Shown here: one piece after another, positions 42,453-49,589 of the stretch
Layout: every line of letters begins with the position of its first letter
How positions within the stretch are numbered: the stretch's first letter is position 1
Source of the DNA: Chitinophagaceae bacterium
GTDB taxonomy: Bacteria; Bacteroidota; Bacteroidia; Chitinophagales; Chitinophagaceae
DNA: 49,589 nt
Direction: 5' to 3'
Assembly (NCBI GenBank): GCA_021299175.1
Contig: JAJTFY010000001.1
Coordinates: 1-49,589, forward strand
Translations under genes and position numbers: made by a program
The notes under the pieces: model-generated
The model's input: the letters and a program-made list of their open reading frames with translations, nothing else
What the model was told of the DNA's origin: nothing
Database searches by the model: none

Positions 42453-44414
42453 ATGCCATCCAAACTCATTTTGAAAATATTTTTCCTCTTTGGCTCCATT
42501 ACTGGCTTCAGCCAGGTAAAAAATATATTCATGGAAAATCAGGAAATAGCGGCGATGGAAGCAAAGGCAGCTGGACTGAGACAAGAGACATTGATGGCTA
42601 CAGGAAGTTTTTCAAAAGCCTCCACCAATTTTGACATCAACTACCTGGACTGCCAATGGAATGTAGACCCTGGGGTACGGTATATCCAGGGCAGTGTCAA
42701 AACAGGATTCACGATCACAGAACGTACCAACATCATCACATTTGATCTGGCAGATGAACTAAAGGTGGACAGCATTCGGTTCAGGGCCGGCAAAATCGGC
42801 CACTACAGACCATTTGATAATACTGTCATTGTCAACCTCGGTGTTTTTCTGGACAAAGGAAACAAGGATGCGGTTGAAATTTTTTACCGTGGTATACCCC
42901 CAGTTACATCACCCTTCAGCTCTTTTACCACCAGTGCACATGCAGGTGTTCCGGTACTGTGGACACTCAGTGAGCCCTATGGCGGCAGGGATTGGTGGCC
43001 CTGCAAGAACGGACTGAATGATAAGGCGGATTCAATAGATATTGCCATCACAACACCCGATAAATATACTTCTTCTACGAATGGCATGCTACAATCGGAT
43101 GTGGTTGTGGGCGGATTCAGGACAACCCGATGGAAACACAGGTATCCCATTGCCACTTATCTTGTTGCATTTGCTGCCACCAACTATCAGGTCATTAAAG
43201 ATCAGGTAACATTGGGCAATACAATCATGCCCATCATGGAACATGCATACCCAGAAAAAGCAAGCGAGTTTCTAAATGCTGCAGCCATTACCAAGAGAAC
43301 ACTGCAGTTGTTGCACAATAGTTTTACCCCCTATCCTTTTATCAAAGAAAGGTATGGACATACCCAGTTTGGTTTTAGTGGAGGCATGGAGCACCAGACC
43401 AATTCATTCATGCAGAACATGTCCGAAACGCTGATTGTGCATGAAGCTGCTCACCAATGGTTTGGCGATAAAATCACTTGCGGATCATGGAAAGACATTT
43501 GGCTCAATGAAGGCTACGCCATCTTTTGCACCAACCTCAACATTGAAAAAAATTATCCTGAAGCAACCCTGCTCAATACCTACAGGAGCCAGATCAACTT
43601 CATCACTTCAAGGCCCAACGGATCGGTGTATGTTGATGATACGACCAGCGTATCCAGGATTTTTGATTCAAGGCTTACCTACAACAAAGGAGGATGGGTC
43701 TTGCAAATGCTGCGCTGGAAACTGGGTGATGCTGCTTTTTTTAGTGCAACCAAAAATTACCTGAATGATCCTGCATTGGCCTATGGGTATGCCAAAACCA
43801 CTGACCTTAAAAAACATTTTGAGAAGGCTGGGGCAACAGATCTCACGGAATTCTTCAATGATTGGGTCTATGGCCAGGGTTTCCCCAGCTACAAACTCCA
43901 GTGGGCATCTGGTGGAGGAGCATGGATTCAAACCAACTTGAGCCAAACCACATCCGATACCTCGGTAAAATTCTTTGAAATGCCTGTTCCTATCAGGTTC
44001 AAATCGGCTTTCAATGATACTACTGTTGTGCTGAACCATACCAAGAATGGGCAGGTTGATTTTTTCAAGATTGGCTTTGTCCCGGACTCTGTATTCATCG
44101 ATCCCAAATTCAAACTTGTTTCTGCCAACAATACTGTTACCAAAGGTGAAATTTTCCCTGGCTCAGGGAATGTTGTGGTGTTCCCCAATCCTGTACAGGA
44201 TGAGTTCAGTGTTTTGCTGAAAAACATGACAGAGGGCGTACTGCACTTGTCGCTGTACAATACCACAGGACAATTGGTTTGGAGACAAAGGTTTGGCAAT
44301 TTCAGCGGCACAGACCTTTTTATCATACCCTCTTCCAACCTTGCTCCAGGCAACTACTGGCTGAAGGTCAACAAGGATGAAGACCCTGAAATCATCAGAA
44401 GAGTTATCAAATAA
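42453..44414 (+). CDS. Secreted M1-family metallopeptidase with type IX sorting domain
   Basis: The 653-residue protein starts at ATG 42453, where the signal peptide MPSKLILKIFFLFGSITGFSQ begins. An N-terminal beta domain comes first. The gluzincin catalytic domain has FSGGMEHQTN (the GxMEN-like motif) and HEAAHQWFGD-x-E: H330, E331, H334 and E353 are the zinc site and catalytic residues. The last 80 residues (VVVFPNPVQDEFSVLLKN..LAPGNYWLKVNKDEDPEIIRRVIK) are a type A sorting domain for the type IX secretion system, so the enzyme should be exported and surface-bound or released. It would act on peptides outside the cell. Confidence 0.92.
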   Translation: MPSKLILKIFFLFGSITGFSQVKNIFMENQEIAAMEAKAAGLRQETLMATGSFSKASTNFDINYLDCQWNVDPGVRYIQGSVKTGFTITERTNIITFDLADELKVDSIRFRAGKIGHYRPFDNTVIVNLGVFLDKGNKDAVEIFYRGIPPVTSPFSSFTTSAHAGVPVLWTLSEPYGGRDWWPCKNGLNDKADSIDIAITTPDKYTSSTNGMLQSDVVVGGFRTTRWKHRYPIATYLVAFAATNYQVIKDQVTLGNTIMPIMEHAYPEKASEFLNAAAITKRTLQLLHNSFTPYPFIKERYGHTQFGFSGGMEHQTNSFMQNMSETLIVHEAAHQWFGDKITCGSWKDIWLNEGYAIFCTNLNIEKNYPEATLLNTYRSQINFITSRPNGSVYVDDTTSVSRIFDSRLTYNKGGWVLQMLRWKLGDAAFFSATKNYLNDPALAYGYAKTTDLKKHFEKAGATDLTEFFNDWVYGQGFPSYKLQWASGGGAWIQTNLSQTTSDTSVKFFEMPVPIRFKSAFNDTTVVLNHTKNGQVDFFKIGFVPDSVFIDPKFKLVSANNTVTKGEIFPGSGNVVVFPNPVQDEFSVLLKNMTEGVLHLSLYNTTGQLVWRQRFGNFSGTDLFIIPSSNLAPGNYWLKVNKDEDPEIIRRVIK

Positions 44415-44416
44415 GG

Positions 44417-44635
44417 CTAAAGGTGTTCCTTCCACCAACGTTTGAACAAACGGAAGAGAATGAAAATACTTACAACCAACCAGCAATAAAACAGAATGGT
44501 TCCTGCTTTGTGATTGCCATCAAAAAAAGCCAATTCAAATTTCAATCCTGCAACGGCATTGATCATCAGCCAAACAAGGGCAGAGGTCAAAGACCAAACA
44601 ATACGTTGCATGAAAGCACTTACTACAGGATCCAT
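44417..44635 (-). CDS. Small two-helix membrane protein
   Basis: The 72-residue protein has two hydrophobic helices (IVWSLTSALVWLMINAVAGL and AGTILFYCWLVVSIFILF) and a basic C-terminus (RLFKRWWKEHL). No family is recognised. It converges on the M1 peptidase gene with two bases between stops, and is separated from the upstream prohibitin-like gene by a terminator hairpin. Confidence 0.55.
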   Translation of the reverse strand: MDPVVSAFMQRIVWSLTSALVWLMINAVAGLKFELAFFDGNHKAGTILFYCWLVVSIFILFRLFKRWWKEHL

Positions 44636-44641
44636 GGTCTT

Positions 44642-44693
44642 AAAACAACAATTGCGGGAATTGGTTCAGGATGATCCTTCCAATTCCCGCAAT
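44642..44693 (-). terminator. Terminator hairpin after the prohibitin-like gene
   Basis: A perfect 14-bp stem (ATTGCGGGAATTGG / CCAATTCCCGCAAT) with a 15-base loop is followed on the minus strand by TGTTGTTTTA. It lies 15 bases after the stop at 44708. The T-run is imperfect. Confidence 0.75.
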
Positions 44694-44707
44694 ACATTTT
44701 TAATCAT

Positions 44708-45613
44708 CTATTTTGCATCAAGGATCAAAGGAGCCCCACCCTTGGAAGGCATCACAATGACCTTTGCATTGGGAGACTTGGCAAGCTCTTTCATCGCCTG
44801 AATCTGCTCATATTGTAGCTGTCTGTCGCTCAGGCTCTCATTGATGATGCGCTGATAATCAGAAATACCCTGTGCCTCAACCCTTTTGCGTTCCGCTTCC
44901 TGCTTTTCCTTTTGAAGTACAAACTGCATTTTCTGGGCCTCCTGTTCAGCATTGATCTTTTGCTCAATGGTTGATTTTACAGATGCGGGGAGGGTAATGT
45001 TTCTGACCAATAAGTTCTCAAGGATCAGTCCACGTTGCTTGAAATCAATCTCAATGGTCTTGAAAATCCTTGATTGGAATTCATCTCTTTTGGTTGAATA
45101 AAGTGCGACTGCATCATAATACACTGAATTGTCCCTGATCCTCGTACGGGTGATGGGACGAACGATTTTATCTTCAAAATTGACACCAATTTCACTCAAC
45201 AATTTGGGAGCTTCCGTTGGGTTGACACGGTAGAGTACAGAAAGGTCGATGGTAACTTCCAATCCATCCGCCGTCAATACCTTGATGGCATCATCACCGG
45301 CCTTAGAACCTTCATCATGAATGCCACTCATGGTATAGTTCTGCGTGCGTGTGTCAATGTTGGTGACATCCATCATAGGATTGATGACACTCAAACCACT
45401 TCCCATGGTTTCCTTTTGCACCTTTCCAAAAAGCGTTTTAACACCAACAAATCCTGCATCCACCTGACGTACACTGGCACTGAGCGCACCAAGCAAGGCC
45501 ACAACAATACCCAATCCTTTGATCCGGCTTGCGAATGGGGTGATTTTGGTTTCAGAACGCTTGGCAGATGTGCCAATAATGAACAGTAGAATACCAAGAA
45601 TGATAAGAAACAT
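44708..45613 (-). CDS. SPFH/prohibitin-family membrane protein
   Basis: The 301-residue protein has an N-terminal membrane anchor (FLIILGILLFIIGTS, and a second hydrophobic stretch LGIVVALLGALSA). The SPFH domain runs through TADGLEVTIDLSVLYRVNPTEAPKLLSEIG..FEDKIVRPITRTRIRDNSVYYDAVALYSTKRDEF. A coiled-coil (EQKINAEQEAQKMQFVLQKEKQEAERKRVEAQG) follows. Such proteins form membrane scaffolds and regulate membrane proteases. The track's start is TTG; ATG 45613 gives a normal anchor. No FtsH or NfeD partner is adjacent. Confidence 0.88.
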   Translation of the reverse strand: MFLIILGILLFIIGTSAKRSETKITPFASRIKGLGIVVALLGALSASVRQVDAGFVGVKTLFGKVQKETMGSGLSVINPMMDVTNIDTRTQNYTMSGIHDEGSKAGDDAIKVLTADGLEVTIDLSVLYRVNPTEAPKLLSEIGVNFEDKIVRPITRTRIRDNSVYYDAVALYSTKRDEFQSRIFKTIEIDFKQRGLILENLLVRNITLPASVKSTIEQKINAEQEAQKMQFVLQKEKQEAERKRVEAQGISDYQRIINESLSDRQLQYEQIQAMKELAKSPNAKVIVMPSKGGAPLILDAK

Positions 45614-45658
45614 AAAAATGATTTTCAAGTAGACGTGAAAAAGAAAGAAAGGTTGCTT

Positions 45659-46075
45659 TTAGCTGCTATGGTCTGCAATGATGACCCAACCCTTTTTTTG
45701 CTTTTCAAAGGTAAGGGTATAATATCCACCCACATCACCGGCTGTCCGCTTGAGCGACCATTTGCCCACTACCAGGTAGTGTTTTCGGCCCAACTTCTTG
45801 AGGTGAAGGATATCAAAACTGAGTTTCCCCATTTTATCTGCTCCGGCATAACTTTTCTTGTAATTGTTCAGCGTAGCAGCATATCCATACGTGATGCCTG
45901 ATTTCCCAATGAACATGAGTGAATCAGTATGCAGATAACCGACCATGAACTGATCAAAATCGCCCTGGTTCCATGCGGCGGTTTGATTGCTGAGAATGGA
46001 TAAAATAGCTTTCTCATTTTTTGATTGAGAGAAAGCAAACATTGGAATAAAAAAAAGGACCAGGAAAAACTTCAT
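45659..46075 (-). CDS. Secreted DUF4440 / NTF2-like protein
   Basis: The 138-residue protein has a signal peptide (MKFFLVLFFIPMFAFSQ) and an NTF2-like cone fold: EKAILSILSNQTAAWNQGDFDQFMVGYLHTDSLMFIGKSGITYGYAATLNNYKKSY..WSLKRTAGDVGGYYTLTFEKQKKGWVIIADHSS. The family binds small molecules; function here is unknown. It lies 12 bases after the gluconate-dehydrogenase-subunit-3-like gene and is probably co-transcribed with it. Confidence 0.8.
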   Translation of the reverse strand: MKFFLVLFFIPMFAFSQSKNEKAILSILSNQTAAWNQGDFDQFMVGYLHTDSLMFIGKSGITYGYAATLNNYKKSYAGADKMGKLSFDILHLKKLGRKHYLVVGKWSLKRTAGDVGGYYTLTFEKQKKGWVIIADHSS

Positions 46076-46087
46076 CTGTGAACTGTA

Positions 46088-46654
46088 TTATGCCCAAGCC
46101 TTGTCACCTTTCTTGTAAGGGACACAGCCTTCATACTTACCGGGAATGGCAACATACCGCAGTGCCTGCGTGGCGCCAATTTCGGAACTGAAATACCCAA
46201 GGAGGGTAAGCTGTTTCATCATGCCAAAATAATGATTGGGATCATCTTCTTTTTTGCTGTCGTTGTATGCTTTCAGCTCCTTGTTGACCTGGCCAAGCAA
46301 GGATGTTCGTTGTGCGGGGGTTATGCTCATGAAGCCTTTACCAAACATTTGGTTTGCAACATTGTCAATTTCAGTGATGCCGCCTGCAAAAATTTTCTGG
46401 TCTTTTTCCTTGTAACAATCCGTAACCATGGTGTTCATGAAAGCCCCTACCAATGCCGCTTTTGCTCCAGGGGTATTGGTTGTGGGAATGATGGTTTCTA
46501 CAACTTCATCCAGAAAGGCAATCTGGTCTTGAGACAATGAGAAAGCTGCTGCTTTTTCTGATGGGTTTTTGCAACCCTGCAAAAATGCAGCTCCTCCAAT
46601 GACTGTCCCACCCAAGATGAGGGCTACCCTTTCTAGTGCATCACGTCTGTTCAT
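46088..46654 (-). CDS. Gluconate 2-dehydrogenase subunit 3 family protein
   Basis: The 188-residue protein begins MNRRDALERVALILGGTVIGG, a short twin-arginine-like signal, followed by GCKNPSEKAA, where the Cys might be lipidated. The Gluconate_2-dh3 domain has SLSQDQIAFLDEVVETIIPTTNTPGAKAALVGAFMNTMVTDCY and ends YEGCVPYKKGDKAWA. In known systems this small subunit escorts a GMC-type flavin dehydrogenase to the periplasm. No GMC gene is beside it here: the next genes are a DUF4440 protein and a prohibitin. It is thus an orphan or has a partner elsewhere. Confidence 0.82.
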   Translation of the reverse strand: MNRRDALERVALILGGTVIGGAAFLQGCKNPSEKAAAFSLSQDQIAFLDEVVETIIPTTNTPGAKAALVGAFMNTMVTDCYKEKDQKIFAGGITEIDNVANQMFGKGFMSITPAQRTSLLGQVNKELKAYNDSKKEDDPNHYFGMMKQLTLLGYFSSEIGATQALRYVAIPGKYEGCVPYKKGDKAWA

Positions 46655-46703
46655 AAACTGTGTTTAGTAACTAAAAATACAAAAGAATAGCCAAAAAAAA
46701 CAA

Positions 46704-48242
46704 ATGCTTAACTTGCACCCAATGGCATTAATAGACCTAAGACTGCCTAAATCGATTGCCAATGCCCTAAGGCTTCCTACCAATTCGCCCGGAAGACAAC
46801 AAAACCGGGTGCTGAAATCCCTTTTGAAAAAAGCCAGGCAAACACAATTCGGCGAACATTATGGTTTTGGTGAAATCCTCAAGAGCAAAACGCCCCAGGA
46901 TGATTTTCGAAAGCTGGTTCCTGCTTTTGATTACAGCACACTCTACAATGAATGGTGGAACCAAACCTTGAAGGGAGTTCCAGATGTATGTTGGCCTGGA
47001 AAAATAAAATATTTTGCACTGAGTTCAGGTACTTCAGAGGCAGCCAGCAAATACATTCCCATCACAAAAGAGCTGATGAAGGGCAACCGGATCTCCATGA
47101 TCAAGCAGCTCCTGTCTTTGAGAAATTACGATAACATCTCATGGAAATCTGTAGGAAAGGGATACCTGATGCTGGGTGGTAGCACAGACCTGCAGAAAGG
47201 ACCTGGCTATTTTGCAGGAGACCTCAGTGGCATCACCGCAAAAAAAGCACCTTTCTGGTTTTCTCCCTTTTACAGGCCAGGAAAAAAAATTGCCAAAACC
47301 AGAGACTGGAACAGCAAACTGCAGGCTATTGTGGAAGAAGCCCCCAATTGGGATATAGGATTTGTTGTTGGGGTACCTGCTTGGATCCAAATGTGCATGG
47401 AAATGATCATTGAGCGGTACAAATTGAAAGACATCCATGAAATTTGGCCAAACCTTACCTTGTTTTGTCATGGCGGCGTGGCTTTCGAGCCCTATAAAAA
47501 AGGGTTTGAACGCTTGCTGGGGAAACCCATCTCGTATATAGAAACCTATCTGGCTTCAGAAGGATTCATCGCATACCAAGATCGGCAAGATCCTGATGGG
47601 ATGAAACTGGTATTGAATGAACATATCTTTTTTGAATTCATCCCTTTTGATGATGAACATTTTGACACAGAGGGCAATATCACTGATGCTTCCAAAACCA
47701 TCCTCATCGAAGATGTTCAGGAACATATCGACTATGCCATCCTGATCAGCACTGCTGCAGGTGCATGGAGATACCTTATTGGAGATACGATCAAGTTTGT
47801 GAATAAAGAAAGATCTGAAATCATCATCACCGGAAGAACAAAACATTTTCTCAGCCTGGTGGGTGAGCACCTTAGTGTAGACAACATGAACCGGGCCGTT
47901 CAGGTGGCCAGTGAAAAATTAAATGCCTCCATCACAGAATTTACCGTTATCGGGATACCCATGGATGGCTTCTTTGGACACCATTGGTATATTGGAACAG
48001 ATGATACCCTTGATTTGACTGATCTGAGAAACATCATTGATGAAACCTTGAAAGAGTTGAATGACGATTATGCAGTAGAAAGAAAAAGTGCCCTCAAGGA
48101 TGTTGTGGTGGAAATCTTGCCCGAAAATGTTTTCATTGCGTTCATGGAAAGCAAAGGAAAGATGGGTGGTCAGCACAAATTTCCAAGGGTCTTGAAGGGG
48201 AAAGCATTGGAGGAATGGCTTGAATTCCTTGCCAAAAGATAA
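46704..48242 (+). CDS. GH3-family acyl-acid-amido-synthetase-like protein
   Basis: The 512-residue protein is a bacterial member of the GH3 superfamily: YFALSSGTSEAASKYIPITKELMKGN carries the ATP/AMP motif (SSGTS), with FVVGVPAWIQMCMEMI, YLASEGFIAYQ and a C-terminal ITGRTKHFLSLVGEHLSVDNMNRAV like the adenylation-domain hinge. Plant GH3 enzymes adenylate acids such as jasmonate or auxin and join them to amino acids; bacterial substrates are mostly unknown. ATG 46722 (MALIDLRLP) is an equally likely start. A LysE-type exporter follows after 65 bases on the same strand. Confidence 0.85.
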   Translation: MLNLHPMALIDLRLPKSIANALRLPTNSPGRQQNRVLKSLLKKARQTQFGEHYGFGEILKSKTPQDDFRKLVPAFDYSTLYNEWWNQTLKGVPDVCWPGKIKYFALSSGTSEAASKYIPITKELMKGNRISMIKQLLSLRNYDNISWKSVGKGYLMLGGSTDLQKGPGYFAGDLSGITAKKAPFWFSPFYRPGKKIAKTRDWNSKLQAIVEEAPNWDIGFVVGVPAWIQMCMEMIIERYKLKDIHEIWPNLTLFCHGGVAFEPYKKGFERLLGKPISYIETYLASEGFIAYQDRQDPDGMKLVLNEHIFFEFIPFDDEHFDTEGNITDASKTILIEDVQEHIDYAILISTAAGAWRYLIGDTIKFVNKERSEIIITGRTKHFLSLVGEHLSVDNMNRAVQVASEKLNASITEFTVIGIPMDGFFGHHWYIGTDDTLDLTDLRNIIDETLKELNDDYAVERKSALKDVVVEILPENVFIAFMESKGKMGGQHKFPRVLKGKALEEWLEFLAKR

Positions 48243-48307
48243 ACCCTCAAAGCAATGTTCAGTAATTTCAACCTTTTGAATCCATAAAATCACCTTGTAT
48301 TCCGACC

Positions 48308-48940
48308 ATGCTTGAAGCTATCATCAAAGGAATTGGACTGGGGCTTATTCTGGCCGTTTCAGTGGGGCCAGTGATTTTTACCATCCTGAAACAAAGCATC
48401 AACAACGGACACAAAGGCGGATTCAGCTTTGTGGCAGGAGTATGGTTGAGTGATCTCCTGCTGGTGGTGATCAGCAACATGTTTTCTTCTCTTGTGATGG
48501 AGGCCCTGGCTTTCAAAAATACCATTGGATATGTTGGTGCTGTATTTGTGGTATCGCTGGGCATTTACTATGTTTTTTTCAAGAAAGTATATTTTGGGGA
48601 GGACAAAAATCTGATCCAGGTTGATTTTGGGAAAAAAGCCATTACCAAAGCACTCATGGGCGGCTTTTTTATCAATACCCTCAATCCCAGCGTGATGCTT
48701 TTTTGGCTGATCAATGCAACTGCATTTGCAGTTACGCACTCGCCGATTGAAAGAATCATTCTTTTTGGGGTTTGTTTGCTGGTGAATATTGTTGCAGATG
48801 TGCTAAAGGTGATGCTTGCCGCGAAGGTTAGGCACAGTCTTACTCCCCACAACATCAATATCATCAACAAGATATCAGGAACCATCCTCATCATTTTTGG
48901 ACTGGGCATCGTTTATGGAATCCGGTTTTTAAACAAATGA
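48308..48940 (+). CDS. LysE-family translocator
   Basis: The 210-residue protein has six hydrophobic segments. It begins with the family hallmark LILAVSVGPVIFTILKQSINNGHKGGFSFVAGVWLSDLLLVV, continues with GGFFINTLNPSVMLFWLINATAF, and ends IFGLGIVYGIRFL. LysE/RhtB proteins export amino acids or their derivatives. It lies between the GH3-like gene and a secreted protein with one base before the next start. The substrate is unknown. Confidence 0.88.
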   Translation: MLEAIIKGIGLGLILAVSVGPVIFTILKQSINNGHKGGFSFVAGVWLSDLLLVVISNMFSSLVMEALAFKNTIGYVGAVFVVSLGIYYVFFKKVYFGEDKNLIQVDFGKKAITKALMGGFFINTLNPSVMLFWLINATAFAVTHSPIERIILFGVCLLVNIVADVLKVMLAAKVRHSLTPHNINIINKISGTILIIFGLGIVYGIRFLNK

Positions 48941-48941
48941 C

Positions 48942-49505
48942 ATGACAACAATCAAACGAGGCTTATTCCTTTTTTTCTGCATCGCATTTATTCAGTCTAG
49001 TGGCTTATTTGCACAGGGATCAGACATGGTGGTATTGAAAAAGGGTCCAGAAAGAACACTCAAAACCTACCTGTCAGGAACGCAAATACATTTTGCAACC
49101 ATTGCAGGTACAGAAGTAAAGGGGCAGATTCGCATGATTAAAAAAGATAGTTTGTTCATCAACATTTATGATGAGCGTGCTGCGTATACTATGTGGGGCA
49201 CTTCTTTTTGGGACACGGTTTCAGTGGGTCTTTCTAGGTACCATATCAAAGAAATTCGGGAGATTTTTAAACCCCGCGAAAAATTCAGTTTCATCAAGAA
49301 TGGATTGATTTTCATGATGGGAGGATCTGCCTATGCTATCCTACACAGCGTGAATGCCCTTTACCTAAAACAACCCATCATTCCCTCCACGATGTTGATC
49401 TCTGGCGGGGTTGCACTGACAGGGTTGGTGCTGAACAAGGTCCACAAGAGAACCGTCAGACTGGGCAACAAATATTATCTTCAATACATTCCTGTCACCA
49501 AATAA
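48942..49505 (+). CDS. Conserved secreted protein of unknown function
   Basis: The 187-residue protein has a signal peptide (GLFLFFCIAFIQSSGLFAQ). A beta-rich segment includes a small-barrel-like stretch (GTQIHFATIAGTEVKGQIRMIKKDSLFINIYDERAAYTMWGTSFWDTVSVGLSRYHIKEIREI). Near the C-terminus are two hydrophobic helices (GLIFMMGGSAYAILHSV and STMLISGGVALTGLVL). I do not recognise a named family. It starts one base after the LysE stop and is likely in the same transcript as the final partial gene. Confidence 0.65.
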   Translation: MTTIKRGLFLFFCIAFIQSSGLFAQGSDMVVLKKGPERTLKTYLSGTQIHFATIAGTEVKGQIRMIKKDSLFINIYDERAAYTMWGTSFWDTVSVGLSRYHIKEIREIFKPREKFSFIKNGLIFMMGGSAYAILHSVNALYLKQPIIPSTMLISGGVALTGLVLNKVHKRTVRLGNKYYLQYIPVTK

Positions 49506-49511
49506 TATACC

Positions 49512-49589
49512 GTGCTGCGCATCCTCAAAAAGATATTCATCTTCCTGCTCATCTCTCATCTTGCATATGTTGTTTTGATCAGTTTTGTT
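49512..49589 (+). CDS. Membrane protein start, truncated by the window end
   Basis: The 26 codons from GTG 49512 encode LRILKKIFIFLLISHLAYVVLISFV, a basic N-terminus followed by one hydrophobic helix. The spacing, six bases after the previous stop, suggests an operon. The helix with its final ISFV recalls the N-terminus of monofunctional peptidoglycan transglycosylases, but too little is visible to assign it. Confidence 0.45.
   Translation, partial: MLRILKKIFIFLLISHLAYVVLISFV

Overview
The window reads as chromosomal DNA of a member of the Bacteroidota, most likely family Chitinophagaceae. The phylum call rests on several features. Several genes are preceded by a TAnnTTTG element, the Bacteroidota sigma-factor -7 box, in a few cases with a TTTG -33 partner. 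Shine-Dalgarno sequences are almost absent. One peptidase carries a C-terminal type IX secretion sorting domain. The window also holds a split metH, an OMP/TonB-type barrel protein, the small ribosomal protein THX and lamin-tail/gliding-type surface proteins. The family-level call is an inference from gene content. No rRNA, tRNA, CRISPR array, prophage or transposase was found, and no gene-free gap exceeds 300 bases.

Layout. 1-6.7 kb: a truncated outer-membrane barrel protein, a secreted family 2 glycoside hydrolase broken by an exact 83-bp tandem duplication, a secreted double-length FAD oxidoreductase and a nitroreductase. 6.7-9.85 kb: a five-gene minus-strand operon (ECF sigma factor, one-helix membrane protein, CnrX/CpxP-like periplasmic protein, YHYH lipoprotein, MORN-SCO1 lipoprotein) that looks like a self-contained envelope or metal-stress module. 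10-21.4 kb: TPR protein, SRPBCC protein, UvrD-type helicase-nuclease, Ig-like lipoprotein, recR, the two-gene methionine synthase, exonuclease III and a DUF4286 protein. 21.4-26.3 kb: HU, ribosomal protein THX, pdxH, pyrH and the rplM-rpsI-rpsB-tsf translation operon. 26.4-30.6 kb: NrtR-like Nudix regulator, ligA, and asd behind a lysine-rich leader peptide and attenuator. 30.6-44.4 kb: lamin-tail surface protein, PfkB kinase, S9 peptidase, flavin reductase, L,D-transpeptidase-like protein, PAP2-like protein, rpoN, a small secreted protein, MarR, AI-2E transporter, radical SAM/SPASM enzyme and M1 peptidase. 44.4-49.6 kb: small membrane protein, prohibitin-like protein, DUF4440 protein, gluconate-dehydrogenase-subunit-3-like protein, GH3 family protein, LysE exporter, a conserved secreted protein and the start of a further membrane protein.

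Most notable observations. (i) The asd leader appears to hold a complete attenuator: promoter, an 18-codon ORF with six Lys codons, mutually exclusive antiterminator and terminator stems, and a U-tract. (ii) The sigma/anti-sigma/sensor/YHYH/SCO operon resembles CnrYXH-type signalling with a different output. (iii) A 9-bp repeat family (GTTGAAGRG) is scattered over four loci, one of them in frame inside a lipoprotein linker. (iv) Several genes have a -7 box so close to the start codon that their mRNAs should be leaderless or nearly so. (v) The GH2 gene is split by a perfect 83-bp duplication that could be a recent lesion, a reversible switch or an assembly artefact.
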